DNA of 64,000 bases from NCBI RefSeq assembly GCF_032854445.1, contig NC_088300.1, positions 9,734,001-9,798,000 of the forward strand, written 5' to 3'. Every line of letters starts with the position of its first letter. Within the stretch, counting starts at the first letter, position 1. Origin of the DNA: Liolophura sinensis. Lineage: Eukaryota; Mollusca; Polyplacophora; Chitonida; Chitonidae. A program made the translations under genes and the position numbers. The notes below the pieces were generated by a model that was not told where the DNA came from, ran no database searches, and saw nothing but the letters and a program-made list of their open reading frames with translations. Shown one piece after another: positions 46,101-56,839 of this stretch.

Positions 46101-49100
46101 GCCTATGCATCATGCATAGTTTATTTCCACGCACACTGCACATGGAATAAGACAAGATTTGCCAACTTCTACGTTATAGTTGCTGCTTTGGTTTTACTCT
46201 CCATTTATTGGTCTTTTATACTCCAAGCGCCTTGGAGGGAATAGGTAATGCTAAGCTATAATTATTTGTCTTTACCAGCTGTCGTCTAACTACTCTGTAG
46301 CATAAGAGATAAGGTACTCGCGGTAAGCCTTGGTCCGTGTCAAAGTATAATGCTTGGTCACTTTATATCATGCGGATAAAATGTCGACTCAGCGAGTTGT
46401 GCAGAATTTTCATTTAAATAAGCCAGATGGAAAGCATGCTTAACAGAAAGTAACTGATAGATGTGGGTGGTTTAGAAACGCACGAAACTCACTGATTCCG
46501 GGTTGCCCCTGTTTTAAACATTGACAATAGCATGACAAAGCGGATGTTCAACTCTTAATTAACAGCTCTTGGTGATCGACAGTAGTGTTGAAAAGGAAAT
46601 AAGGAATCTGACAGGACACATTCGTACCTGGCTTGATTGACGGTAGCTCTAAACTGTTGGAAGACACCGTGGTTTTATTTAGCTGAAACAAAGAGTGCTT
46701 ATATTAATGAATAAATTAAAATATGATATGTGATTTATCTAGACTGCTCACGAACGATGGTGGTGATTGACTTTTCTAACGTCCTACACAAAATATCTCA
46801 CTAGATTGGTGGTTTGTGTTGATGAGAAAAGGTAAGTCTATACGCCAGAGACATAAACCGCACGCCTCCAGGTCCCAACAAACCTCCTGACGTAAGGCCA
46901 CAGATGAAGCAGTGTGAGCTGGATTCAAACCCGTGACCTCAATGATTTGAAGCTGACTTAGTCATCTAAGAACGTTCGGGTGACCTTACCGGTTGAATTT
47001 TCTTCTTGGTTGAGATGTTGTCGTATGTCAAGCTACGCTCGGAATCAGCGACTGTGGAAGTGAGAATAGAAGGAGTTATATAGTGGCAATGTCTGACATT
47101 ATTCGGCTTTCATTTCTGACAATGTTTGGTTTTTCATTTCCAAAAATTTTCGGTTTTCATTTCTGACAAATCTTCGGTTTTTGGTTTCTGACAATATTTA
47201 CTTTTCATTTCTGACAATGTTTCTTTTTTATTTCTGACAATGCTTGGTTTTCATTTGTGGCAATGTTTGCGTTTCTTTTCTGGCAGTTTATGCTTTTCAT
47301 CTCACGCACATCGAACATTCATTTTACATCGGAATCACGAAAAAGGTCTATAAACTGGGCAGAATCATATTGGTTCTTTGACAAGGCCTAAATTTAATAC
47401 AAATACATGAAAAATTAGGACGGAGTAATGAGTTCACATCGAACACATATCAAAAGTAATAATGTGTTGCAAGGTGCAACTGAAAGGCAACTTCATAATT
47501 CAGTCATAGAAAGTGTTATGAGCCACAATCGGGAAACCAAATATAGATTTTAATATGCACCTGCAAAATCCATGACTTATTACTATGCATTGTTGAAATA
47601 TGTTTTCAGCCTGTCGTTGGCATGATGTAGTCCAACTCTACAATATCTACTCACATATTCAACTGCGTCAGACGTTGTTCTGGATATTGCTCGTGTAACG
47701 ATGTAAAGAGTACATATAATGGCTACCTGATTATTTAACAAACTTTCGTGACTATTGATAAAATACCTCTCTGGAGCGCAGGGTGTATACTCGGTAGGAC
47801 CAGCCCTTCTTCCATCTGAGGGATCATCACGTGATCGCTCTTCCTGCTGTCGTCGAGAAGGTCATCGGTCACCTTTATGGCCTTGTACACTTGGCAGGAG
47901 CCCTGAGGAGGAAAACAGACACGGAGTAGATAACGTTTAAAGATGCCATACAAGAAATTCCCCATATTCTAATCTAACTGGTGGCTGATATTCTGATCTG
48001 ACTTATTGAATACGAGCACTGATGGCTGATATTTTGATCTGACTTACTACATAAGAACACTGGTGACTAATAGTCTGATCTGATCGATTGAATACGAGCA
48101 CTGGTGGCTGATGTTCAGATCGGACTTATTGGATACGAGCACTGGCGGTTGACATTTAGATCTGACTTATTTGATACGAACATTGGCGGCTGACGTTCTG
48201 ATCTGACTTCTTGGATGCGAGCACTGGTGATCGATGTTCTGGTTTGACTTACTGGATACAAGCCAGACACTGTGAAGTTTGTCATAACAGAACGAAAAGG
48301 CCCCATAACAGCAGTCAAAATCGGAACATATATATAGAGTAAGAAAGAGAAGAAAACAAATTTACCGTCTTGACGATGTAAATCCACTCAGCATCATTGC
48401 TGTTTTTTACAATAACAGCTCCACGCCTGCAACAAACATCAACACGTTGCTTGTTGTAAATAATCTCGAATGGGTGGAATTCAGAAATATGAAAATAACT
48501 GTAAACGTGACACGAGACCTATGCCAGCAACAGTGATATACATGTAATGGTGGATGTATACCTGTAACAGTGGCTGTATGTCTGTAATAGTGGTTATATG
48601 CCTGTACTAGTGGTTGTATGCCTGTAATATTGGTTGCATGCCTGTGACAGTGATTGTATGTCTGTAATAGAGGCTGTACACCGGTAATAGTGGTTGTATA
48701 CCTGTAACAGTGGCTGTATGCCTATAATGGTGACTGTATAAAAGTAATGGTGACTGTATAAAAGTAATAGTGGATGTATACCTGTAACAGTGGTTGTATG
48801 TCTGTAATAGGGATAGTATGCCTGTAATTGTGGTTGTATGCCTGTAATGGTGGTTGTATACCTGTGATAGTGGTTGTACACCATTAATAGTGGCTGTTTA
48901 CCTGTAATAGTGGTACTATACTTGTAATAATGAATGTATATCTGTAATAGTGGTTGTATACCCGTCATCGTGGTTATATACCCGTCATCGTGGTTGTATA
49001 CCTGCAATAGTGGTTGTATACCCGCGATAGTGGTTGTATACCCATAATAGTGGTTGTATACCCATAATAGTGGTTGTATACCCGTAATAGAGGTTGTATA

Positions 49101-52100
49101 CCCGCGATAGTGGTTGTATACCCATAATAGTGGTTGTATACCCGTAATAGAGGTTGTATACCCGCGATAGTGGTTGTATACCTGCAATAGTGGTTGTATA
49201 CCCGTAATAGTGGTTGTATACCCGTAATAGAGGTTGTATACCCGTAATAGAGGTTGTATACCCGTAATAGATGTTGTATACCTGTAATAGTGGGCTGAGC
49301 AGGAGAAATCATAAGCCTGAAGAAGTTCCAGCGGGAACAGCTGTATATCCGGGATACCTCTGCAAACAGTAAACGTCAGTGTCAAGGTCATTACGCACGG
49401 ACACGGAAGGCTTTCACTTAGTTTAGATCCGAATGTATACACTTATCCTGAATATGATGCTTTCGGTATGAAGTTAGATAAATATACACGAAAAAGGCTG
49501 ACAACAATGTGAAAACTGCATGTACACACTTCACTGGCGATTTGCTCTGTTATCATCATGTAACGATGAGGTCAGCATAACCTGGAAAGTGGACAGCTCA
49601 GCGGAGAAAGAGCGTTAGCTAACTGTGTGCTGTAAATACTTCCCTACCCAAGGCGCATATGAGCGAGCGGGGCATAGATTCGAACACGCCATCACATTTG
49701 TGTAAAGATGTACCCAATCCCCTGCGCCTATATTCACTGGACGAAATATTTTCTTTAAACTATCAGATTACAGGTGTACTTTCCCACCTGAGGAAGTCCA
49801 GGTGATCCAAAGTTCCCGCTGATCTGAAGATGTTCAACAGCTCCTGAAAACAAAAGGAATGCCACGTGTGTGTTAATGGTAGGGAATATATGTTAACCAT
49901 CTCCGCTAAGGTGGGAAAGTGGTAAGTTAGCATTAATCGCGGATTACAGGTGTGATGAGATCAAAATATTTGACATTACGCTGCAATATTTGCCCCATTT
50001 ATATACAGAAATGGCCGCAGACCTACTTACATCGCTGTCAATACCTAGCACTTCAATAGGCTCCCGGGAGATTATTGTCGCCTCTCGCTCCGTGTTGGTC
50101 AGGATTTCCTTCTCCTGAAATGTCAGTCGGCACTCTCGTTATTATCGTTAACAATGAGTCGTGCCATTTATAGTTAACAGATATGTGATTTATCAGGGAC
50201 AACAAACATATGCTAATTCATCTGAAAGAAGCAACTTGCTTCAGCAACACAGCAATAAGCAAATCGTTTTGTAACAAACGCACAATGTTTATGTAGTCGA
50301 CAGACTGAAGATCTGGCTGGGACATGCAACGTCAGTTATAATGATGTTTGTTCCACATAAATCTGGTCATGTCATACACGGACTGAGCATGTTATATACG
50401 GACTGGGCGTGTTATATATGGATGGGCGTGTTATATGCGGACTGGGCGTGTTATATATGAAGTGAACATGTCATACACGGACTGGGCGTGTTATATACGG
50501 ACTGGGGGTGTTATATATGGATGGGCATGTTATATACGGACTGGGCGTGTTATATATGGATGGGCATGTTATATACGGACTGGGCGTGTTGTATATGAAG
50601 TGAACATGTTATATACGGGCTGGGCATGTTATATACGGGCTGGGCATGTTATATATGGGCTGGGCATGTTATATACGAACTGAGCATGTTATATACGAAG
50701 TGAACATATCATACACGGACTTAGCATGTCATACACAGACGGAGTAATTTTGAAGGTACAGTCAAACCTGTTTTATGCGGCCAGTGAAGGGAGACGTAAA
50801 AAGTGGTCGCATATGACAATTAGTCTTATATTTTGTCTTATATGACATAAGACAGGTTGTGAAGACCAAGCCAAATCACAACTGAATTAAGTTTCAGGAA
50901 ATCTACACATGTACATAGTAAACTTATAAATAATTGTTTAAACACTAATCTGTTCTGCTAGATACATTTCATAGAAATATAACAATTGTAGTGAAATAAG
51001 TCAAACTCTAGAAAGCCATGTGCCAGCAAAAACAACAAAATGTACGAGTGAAGGAAGATCAATTTCTCCATGTGTTCGGTACAGGCAATATTTTGGCAAC
51101 GCGAAATGAAAACACAACACCATTTCCCTGCAAAGATAATGGTCAAGCAAGCCAGATAATTTGTCAAAGAAACCATTCATGGCAGGAACCACAGGAGGCC
51201 AGATTATATCCGAGTTTGCCCGCTATTTATGGCTTTCATAGATCGGACCTCAGCATGGAGCTAATCCACTGCTTCCAGAGTGACCGGACTATAGCCAGCT
51301 GGGCCTCATTAAAGAACCGTTTCACTGCCATTCACCAATAATGATCACATTTCACTTGTCATCACAAAGTGGCAGGTTGTAACTTTTAATCACTACGGAA
51401 GCTTCCGAAGCCTGTGGTCGCCATTTTGAAATTTTTGAATGTCCAAAGCGGCAATCATCATTACTGTTGAAAGTCTCTGCCGCTCAGGACAGGCTGATAT
51501 AGAAGTTGGTCGCAAAATATATTGGCCGCTGGACGCGTTGGACAGGTGTCCGGATGTTACAGGTCGTTTAATATGGAAAATTGTTTGGCCGTGACAGAGG
51601 GTGGCCGTTTACGGCAGATGGACGCTGTTTACAGGTGGCTGTAGGTACAGGTTTGGCCGTATATAAACAATACTGATATATGTCAGATTTTGATATAAAT
51701 ACACGACAGGTTAACAATACCTAATATCTAATATAATAAAGACAGGCCTGTACAATTAATGAAGCATTTTAAGCCGTTGTTCATCGTGGATGAAGAAGTT
51801 CTATACGATATAATTAATATCTCGTGCAAAGGTCTATAATACGCTCTGTCAATGAGCGCTGAAATAGACGTATCACGTGACACACTTACACCAATGGTAT
51901 CTCCTCGTCTGAGAAGTCGGGCCGTCTTTCCACGAGTCTTATCCTCGGAGGTACGATGGGATACGGCTGGAAAGTGATTAGATTGACAAACGATTATCTT
52001 AATCAAAGCAAGAGGCCCAGGGAACTCAAGAATAACGATAAAGTTGTTAGGCGCTGTCAAATTGTTGATAATTACGACCATGGGCAGATTTTTCAAAAAG

Positions 52101-55100
52101 TTATGTCTGACCTAAATTTCATAGGCGTATTAACATCACTCTAATCTTGACAGAAAACCTATGTCACTCTGAGACATACGGATGTACCAAATCCTTCAGT
52201 AAGGTTCCATAAACACATCAGTATACAAGTAGTGTAGTGCAGAAAAGGGCGACATGTTGCATGGATGCAAAAAGAGTGAGGTATTACTAGCACATCACCT
52301 TTAAGGATACAAAGATTTGCTAAATATGTGCAGGAATTATATTAGATCTCGTCTGTACTCACCCACTCCGGATAAAATAAGGTAATAGTATTCAGCTCGG
52401 TTGCCTTCTTTGCAAATTATCTTCGCGCTTTCAAACCTGGAGGAGAGTAATAAATACAGTAACACAGAGTCAAAGTAAACTCTAATTCCTTAATTAATTA
52501 CATATATAATTCATTTCATTTCATTTATTTACATTCACCAGTACACATATGAACTTATACCGCAATTAATGGTCAGAAAGGTACCTACACTCATACTGGC
52601 AGGATGAAAACCCCAAGGGGCTTGTGTTATTCCATGTGTATTATATCCGGTGAAGAAAAATTTGCTAACGTATATCAGTAATGTAATACAACCTGTGTCT
52701 GCACAGAATACAGATATAGTAATGCATTTCCAAAAGAAATTGTGATTAAAAGAACAAAGTACAAGACAATACATTTATGGTCAACGGTCGGTCATCATCT
52801 AGAGTTAAAGAATTAGACTACTAAACTCAACTTTGAAGAAGATCGATAGCCTATCATGTTTTCAAGATATACGTTTCATCAGTGCGTGGTGAGGTGATTT
52901 GTTCCGGTGTCTCTTACCTAGCGTACCACCCTTGACGACATATACCTCTCTGTATATGATGTGGATAGCTGGAGAATTTGGCGAATGTTCTGAGCATATG
53001 GACCATCTACAACAACAACAAGAGGTTATCACAGTCATAGCCCGAGCTTAGCATTGCGCGCCCATTACAACTTATTGTGGAAAATAAGCAGCTGAGAAGT
53101 GAGCAGATGAGAAGCAAATGATTCTTGTCTTATCAGTTAATGGGAGCAGGAATGTAGTCTGTTATTTTGAAACACGCGGGCATGTTTTGTCTCAGTCATC
53201 AACATTGTCGTAATTTTTATCTCCGCCTTTGGAAAGTTCGGTAATAAAAATCTGGTGCATTATTCCACATGCATTCATATTATGATTCTCTAAAGGGTTT
53301 ATACACTCAGATGTTACTTCCTGTTCTAAAAACACAAAACACAGTGAAATAAAAGCACATGCTTACCGTGTTAACTTGCTGTTCTGTTCTCTCAGTATAC
53401 TGAACCTCCAAAACGCTCTTCACTGACATCGAGAAGTTTTTCTGAGGAATGAAATGCTATAGGGTAAAGTCACACAAGTCGATACGTGTCAATGACTGAA
53501 TGCAATATCGATAGCGAGAATGATTTACTTTACAGAGAAATGAATGTAGGCGACAAATCAAAAGACAGACTACATAGCATAGCAGACTACATAACTACTA
53601 CATTCTGCAAAAGGACAAAATATGGCAACTTACAAATTAAACGTTATACGTTACGTATCGTATTATTACTGAATCAACTAGTGTTCGAGTGTTCCTGTCA
53701 GATGCCGCTTAAGAGGGTTCCTAAAATGCGACTTAAGAAGGTCCCAATAATAGGCCGTAAAAGAGGGTTCCACACACGGGAAGAAGGTTCATAAAACAGG
53801 CCGCTAGAGAGGGTTTATAACAGAAAGAAACTAAAAAAGATTCCATCTGGGCGCCTAAATAAAGTTCCCATGTAATAAACCTCTAAACATGGTTCCTAAC
53901 ACGCCGCTATAAAAACCTTTCTTAATAGGTCGTACGTCAGTAAGACTCCACATCAAATCTTACCTCCCCTATAGATTTGAAGGGAGTGAGATCGAACAAC
54001 GGCCTGTCGGAGTTTTCGTCGGACTGGGGGAGTGTATCGGGAAGACCGAGGTAGAGAAACATGGCGTCCTCACGACTAGACTTGCGGGTGTCATTAGGGG
54101 TCCTGTGTAGGAAAGAGTAAAGAGAAACAAAGTAACACATCAACTTAATGGAATCTAGGGGATCTCCATGGCTCAATTGGTTAGCGCGCTAGTACAGCGT
54201 AATGACCCAGGAGTCTCTCACCAATGCGGTCGCTGTGAGTTCAAGTCCAGCTCAAGTTGGCTTCCTCTCCGGCCGTAAGTGAGAAGGTCTGCCAGCAACC
54301 TGCTGATGGTCATGGGTTTGCCACCATAATGCTGGCCTCCGCCGTATAAGTGAAATATTCTTGAGTACGGCGTAAAACATTAATGAAATAAATAAATAAT
54401 GGAATCTACACAGCGTTTGAAAACTATAAAAGGGTATTTCACATAAAAAAGTTTGAGAATTACCAGACCTTGCGATTATTGAACTAGAATGTCCATCTCC
54501 AAATTGGTTGACGGCTGGTATACGAATGTCTGTTTCGACACCTAGATTCAAAATATTTTTTTTTTCTTCAGATTTATAGGTTTTGGAATTAGGATGATAC
54601 AAAATCATGAAACCATTAACAAGAAGTTCCGAAAGCATCAAGCTAGTGAAATTCTAGTTCTTTAATTGTTCTTGTACATCTGTTGTTTCAGTATTTAACG
54701 GTCAACGACCGACTGGGCTTTATTCTTCGGGAATATCATTAATGTAAGGCAGCTACCTTCTAGTCATTCGCTGTGCAGCCATCACGTATTTCACCACCTT
54801 TCTGAATTTCTTCAAAGCCTGCAAAATGGACAACAGTAAAATAAATTTGCAAGAAATGCTGTCCTGTTCTTATTAACGAAGATCTAGTGTTATCTTTACC
54901 TCGTCTTCCAGGAATCCACTTTTAGAGCAAACAATTTCTTCTTCTCATTTATAAAATCGAAACAAAGATATATAATATTACTTGTAACCATCATGTCAGT
55001 GTTTAGAGGTGTGATAAAAATAAGAAGGTCTACCCAAAGATTTTATTGCACTGTAACCTATTTTTATTATAGAAGAGCCCTGAAGTCTGTTCATCACTGG

Positions 55101-55744
55101 GTCATATCTTTGTGTGATTTCGTTGACGACTTGAATCCTTGAGCTGAACATTTCAATTCAAACCCTTTCAGCAAGCATTTACGTGTACATTTCGATTTTG
55201 CCAACTATTTAATAATTCAGTTGATTTTTTCTACATTTCCACTTATACTACCTAAATCCATTCATTATGAATAATGATACTGGCATGTACTTACAGCGGT
55301 TCGTGTTTGTTTTCTCCCGAACGAGTCGCGGAGGACTTCGGAACATTCCGATTCTTCCTCGAACTGAAACTCTCCCAGAAACACCCTGTTATTCCGGTTT
55401 TCAAGAAAACTCTCCGATGATTCCACGAATGTCTCGTCGTATTCACACAGGGTCTCACGCACCAACTGTTTTACAAATGTTGTTTTTGTACGAATCGTAC
55501 TCTGGTCCGTTTTCACATTACCAGCTTTACGTCCAAGTGTAGGGCTTAAATTACCCGATGTTCTCCGTTTATCAGGTCCGTTTTTACTTTTTCCGTACGT
55601 TCCTGGTCTAGGTTCAGATTTTGCACCAGACTCCTTGCAATCGTCCTCCTTACTGCGTCGCCGCCCGTCACCCTGACGCTTATGCCGGGTGGTTTTAGAA
55701 GAACGGGCCTGGGTCTGACGAGACGAGGAGTATCTGGCCGACAT
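43034..55744 (-). CDS. CNBD2: CNBD2-like cyclic nucleotide-binding protein, 18 coding exons
   Basis: Coding exons, first to last: 55295-55744, 54757-54818, 53964-54102, 53367-53441, 52918-53006, 52363-52436, 51890-51966, 50031-50114, 49788-49843, 48366-48426, 47767-47902, 46990-47051, 46628-46682, 45933-45985, 44635-44757, 44254-44298, 43816-43905, 43034-43135. They total 1833 nt (610 residues) with compatible phases throughout. A basic N-terminus (1-150) is followed by a helical KKFRKVVKYVM segment and a cyclic nucleotide-binding (CNB) domain (about 243-360). Its phosphate-binding cassette keeps the key Glu (E323) and Arg (R332) in GEKEILTNTEREAT. A second CNB-like region has an ~120-residue insertion and a cassette without these residues (FGLQSLLYDDMPG). 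LVSNGAECILISKQFF is very close to vertebrate CNBD2, which binds cAMP and is needed for sperm flagellar bending in mouse. Function here is inferred from the family. Confidence 0.9.
43534..43730. mobile_element. Compact MITE in the last CNBD2-like intron
   Basis: Ends TCTGAGTGATGCTAGAATGT / ATTCTGTTAT and the reverse complement of ATAACAGAATACATTAGCAT / TACTCAGA form ~30-bp inverted repeats. The interior matches 7.27-7.40 kb (TATGTTGAATT, TGTTATATTTAGC) but lacks the minisatellite. Confidence 0.75.
43816..43905 (-). CDS. CNBD2: CNBD2-like exon 17
   Basis: Acceptor TTCCACAG, donor CTG|GTGAGT. Encodes VSNGAECILISKQFFRDNLT and onward, the most conserved CNBD2 signature. Confidence 0.92.
44254..44298 (-). 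CDS. CNBD2: CNBD2-like exon 16
   Basis: Acceptor TTGCAG, donor GTAAGT. Encodes GLQSLLYDDMPGLSL, the degenerate second phosphate-binding cassette. Confidence 0.88.
44635..44757 (-). CDS. CNBD2: CNBD2-like exon 15
   Basis: Acceptor CTTCAG, donor GTAAGT. A basic stretch (VRRSNSARGKKRRSAKLHSA) then a return to the fold (YYAKLDIVTEKECF). Using an AG seven bases downstream would hit a stop, which fixes the acceptor. Confidence 0.85.
45350..45672. repeat. 72-bp tandem repeat, ~4.5 copies (CNBD2-like intron 14)
   Basis: The unit contains GCTGGGTGTTTCTTGTCGCC, AGCATGCCGTAAAGCGTGCA and ACTGA(C/T)TGACAATCACTGCG. Because 72 is a multiple of three, two minus-strand frames stay open for 151-178 codons and show 24-residue repeats (for example HAGDKKHPAVFSA). 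No splice link to a gene is seen. Confidence 0.9.
45933..45985 (-). CDS. CNBD2: CNBD2-like exon 14
   Basis: Acceptor CAACAG, donor GAG|GTGAGT. Encodes QVSMVSSENEWVSEKTE. Confidence 0.8.
46628..46682 (-). CDS. CNBD2: CNBD2-like exon 13
   Basis: Acceptor TTTCAG, donor GTACGA. Encodes LNKTTVSSNSLELPSIKP, part of the Ser-rich insertion. Confidence 0.8.
46755..46985 (-). mobile_element. Possible SINE fragment (CNBD2-like intron 12)
   Basis: A box B-like GTCACGGGTTTGAATCCAGC on the minus strand and a body with CCAGGTCCCAACAAACCTCC suggest a decayed tRNA-type SINE. Its right end meets the donor of exon 12. Weak evidence. Confidence 0.4.
46990..47051 (-). CDS. CNBD2: CNBD2-like exon 12
   Basis: Acceptor CCACAG, donor CCG|GTAAGG. 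Only the phase that follows exon 11 is open (ADSERSLTYDNISTKKKIQP). This rules out an extra exon near 47,650. Confidence 0.8.
47095..47310. repeat. ~28-bp tandem repeat, ~7 copies
   Basis: Diverged copies of TTTTCATTTCTGACAATGTT in CNBD2-like intron 11. Confidence 0.85.
47767..47902 (-). CDS. CNBD2: CNBD2-like exon 11
   Basis: Acceptor CTCAG, donor GTATTT. Encodes GSCQVYKAIKVTDDLLDDSR, the conserved GxCxVY strand, then the start of a charged insertion. Confidence 0.85.
47985..48270. repeat. ~42-bp tandem repeat, ~6-7 copies
   Basis: Copies of GATCTGACTTATTGAATACG plus AGCACTGGTGGCTGATGTTC, in intron 10 of the CNBD2-like gene, about 95 bp after exon 10. Confidence 0.88.
48366..48426 (-). CDS. 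CNBD2: CNBD2-like exon 10
   Basis: Acceptor TTGCAG, donor ACG|GTAAAT. Encodes RGAVIVKNSNDAEWIYIVKT, beta strands at the start of the second CNB-like region. Confidence 0.85.
48541..49288. repeat. 20-bp minisatellite, ~37 copies (CNBD2-like intron 9)
   Basis: Units of GGTTGTATACCCGTAATAGT with common C/T and A/G variants. Three units make 60 bp (20 codons) without stops, so a 282-codon minus-strand frame (repeats of ITGIQPLL and YNHYYGYTT) spans it. This is a repeat artefact. Confidence 0.95.
49788..49843 (-). CDS. CNBD2: CNBD2-like exon 9
   Basis: Acceptor TTTCAG, donor AG|GTGGGA. Encodes ELLNIFRSAGTLDHLDFL, the C-helix region of CNB domain 1. Confidence 0.85.
50031..50114 (-). CDS. CNBD2: CNBD2-like exon 8: phosphate-binding cassette
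   Basis: Acceptor TTTCAG, donor GAT|GTAAGT. Encodes EKEILTNTEREATIISREPI and EVLGIDSD. The Glu and Arg that contact cyclic nucleotide are both present. Confidence 0.9.
50375..50740. repeat. 20-23-bp tandem repeat, ~16 copies (CNBD2-like intron 7)
   Basis: Units of GGACTGGGCGTGTTATATAC with variants GGATGGGC and GAAGTGAAC. Any 82-codon frame is periodic. Confidence 0.9.
50758..51660. mobile_element. Possible DNA-transposon remnant (CNBD2-like intron 7)
   Basis: Begins with ACAGTCAAACCTGTTTTATG plus CGGCC and ends with inverted-looking ACAGGTTTGGCCGTATAT. The right part repeats TGGCCG and ACAGGTGG words. Frames of 63-107 codons overlap antisense inside it, with no transposase motif recognised. 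The class is uncertain. Confidence 0.45.
51890..51966 (-). CDS. CNBD2: CNBD2-like exon 7: CNB domain 1
   Basis: Acceptor TTCCAG, donor GTAAGT. Encodes VSHRTSEDKTRGKTARLLRR and GDTIG, ending at the Gly just before the cassette Glu. Confidence 0.85.
52363..52436 (-). CDS. CNBD2: CNBD2-like exon 6: CNB domain 1
   Basis: Acceptor CTCCAG, donor GTGAGT. Encodes FESAKIICKEGNRAEYYYLI and LSGV, the standard strand pattern with EGN...YYLILSG. Confidence 0.9.
52918..53006 (-). CDS. CNBD2: CNBD2-like exon 5: start of CNB domain 1
   Basis: Acceptor TTGTAG, donor AG|GTAAGA. Encodes MVHMLRTFAKFSSYPHHIQR and onward, the helix that precedes the CNB beta-barrel. Confidence 0.85.
53367..53441 (-). CDS. CNBD2: CNBD2-like exon 4
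   Basis: Acceptor TTCCTCAG, donor ACG|GTAAGC. 25 codons (KNFSMSVKSVLEVQYTERTE ...), phase 0 on both sides. Confidence 0.85.
53964..54102 (-). CDS. CNBD2: CNBD2-like exon 3
   Basis: Acceptor CTACACAG, donor GTAAGA. Encodes TPNDTRKSSREDAMFLYLGL and ends in LFDLTPFKSIGE. Confidence 0.85.
54158..54397 (+). mobile_element. SINE family A, full length, 11-bp target-site duplication
   Basis: The tRNA-like head has box A TGGCTCAATTGGTTAGCGCG and box B GTGAGTTCAAGTCC. The body has GGCTTCCTCTCCGGCC and the tail TTGAGTACGGCGTAAAACAT plus AATAAATAAATA. A perfect AATGGAATCTA lies on both sides (54,147-54,157; 54,398-54,408). It lies in intron 2 of the CNBD2-like gene, in the opposite orientation. Confidence 0.92.
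54757..54818 (-). CDS. CNBD2: CNBD2-like exon 2
   Basis: Acceptor TTGCAG, donor GTAGCT. Encodes ALKKFRKVVKYVMAAQRMTR, a basic amphipathic helix typical just upstream of CNBD2 domains. Confidence 0.85.
55295..55744 (-). CDS. CNBD2: CNBD2-like exon 1
   Basis: ATG start and 150 residues, mostly Arg, Lys and Ser (MSARYSSSRQTQARSSKTTR at the start), ending acidic then basic (GEFQFEEESECSEVLRD). Donor GCT|GTAAGT. Likely disordered. Confidence 0.85.
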
Positions 55745-56839
55745 TATGTATCAAGATCAAAATTCTTCTTGATTTTCCTTTTTTTGGTACACACGAATCA
55801 AGAATCCTGAGGTCACATTAAATTCATTTGCTAGGAAGTAACATTTGTGGCCGCCAACAGTATTCCTCGCTTTCGTTGTTGGGTAGCCTACAATTTCTGC
55901 ACACTGGGCAACTCACGAGCACTGTCCACTATGAAATGTGCAGTTGTCCTGACGCGTAGCAACGAATCGGGGAAGGATAAGTTTGCCACCGTGGAGTATG
56001 TGTTGACATCCAGAAGGTAATTTATTCGGAAGTGTGACAAACCCGCTCGAATCATGACGACTGCCAGTCCTTTTCGGTCATGTTCCAGACAATGCTTGTT
56101 CGCAAGGCTGTATTGGTGATATAAACATAACCTGTATATATACAAACCCGTTTCTCCTGACGTCATGTGTGGAACGGATTCGTGAGCACAACATATTTAA
56201 AGACGACCGAGGTTTACGATCATTTATATTTCAGGGTTATCGTACGTCAGTAAGATTCCATAGGCGGGACAAAAATCAACACTTTATGCTCACAAGAGAC
56301 AAAGGATGGGAATCAAAAGTGCATAGGTTTTCCGAGTAACGCAATATTCTTAGGCGGGTAAAAAATCGTGATAATGTTTTCAACGCTGTTGCAAAGTTTT
56401 TAAATGCATGTCGCCGGTTTTTATCCCGCAGGATTGATCGATTGTATGTACCTGCACAGTTTGTTCAGAATATTTTGCTGCGTGTATCTACCTGTTTGAT
56501 CTATGAACTGCTTGTTTTTGCTGCACGTATATGTAATCTTCATGTTACGTCTTGAACCGGGTTACTTCGCATGATTAGCAGTGTTACATTGCAGCGATTA
56601 CAGTGATTGACTGACTCCATGTGCCTTAATCAGGTTTTCTTTTTGCTGCATGTGTATTTCTCACGTGACCTCTTCTTGATCCCGGTTATTTCGCTAGCAC
56701 TGTTTCATTTGCTTGTCTTGATTGTGGCGCACATCATTCCGTTGAAACTAGACGCCAGTAACTTAAATCAACATACCAAATAGCGCAGTGTGTCGGCCTC
56801 GTTCACTTTACTCAGTTTTTCCTATTAGTATGAATTTAT
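55745..56839. promoter_or_regulatory. Upstream region of the CNBD2-like gene
   Basis: The 5' UTR and promoter should lie here. The sequence before the ATG is A/T-rich. GTAGCAAC at 55,956-55,963 resembles an RFX half-site, which would fit a ciliary or flagellar gene, but this is one short match. Confidence 0.3.

Noticed and set aside
47650-47700. Small candidate CNBD2-like exon between exons 11 and 12 with a GTGAGT donor
   Set aside because: Either usable acceptor leaves a phase that hits a stop in the next exon, while joining 47,767 directly to 47,051 keeps the frame open.
48594-49442. 282-codon Tyr/Ile-rich frame
   Set aside because: Produced by the 20-bp minisatellite, which has no stop in this strand.
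51001-51341. Transposase fragment in the possible transposon remnant
   Set aside because: Frames exist on both strands but no catalytic DDE or zinc-finger motif can be seen.
55265-55542. 91-codon plus-strand frame
   Set aside because: It is antisense to CNBD2-like exon 1, which has splice and homology support.
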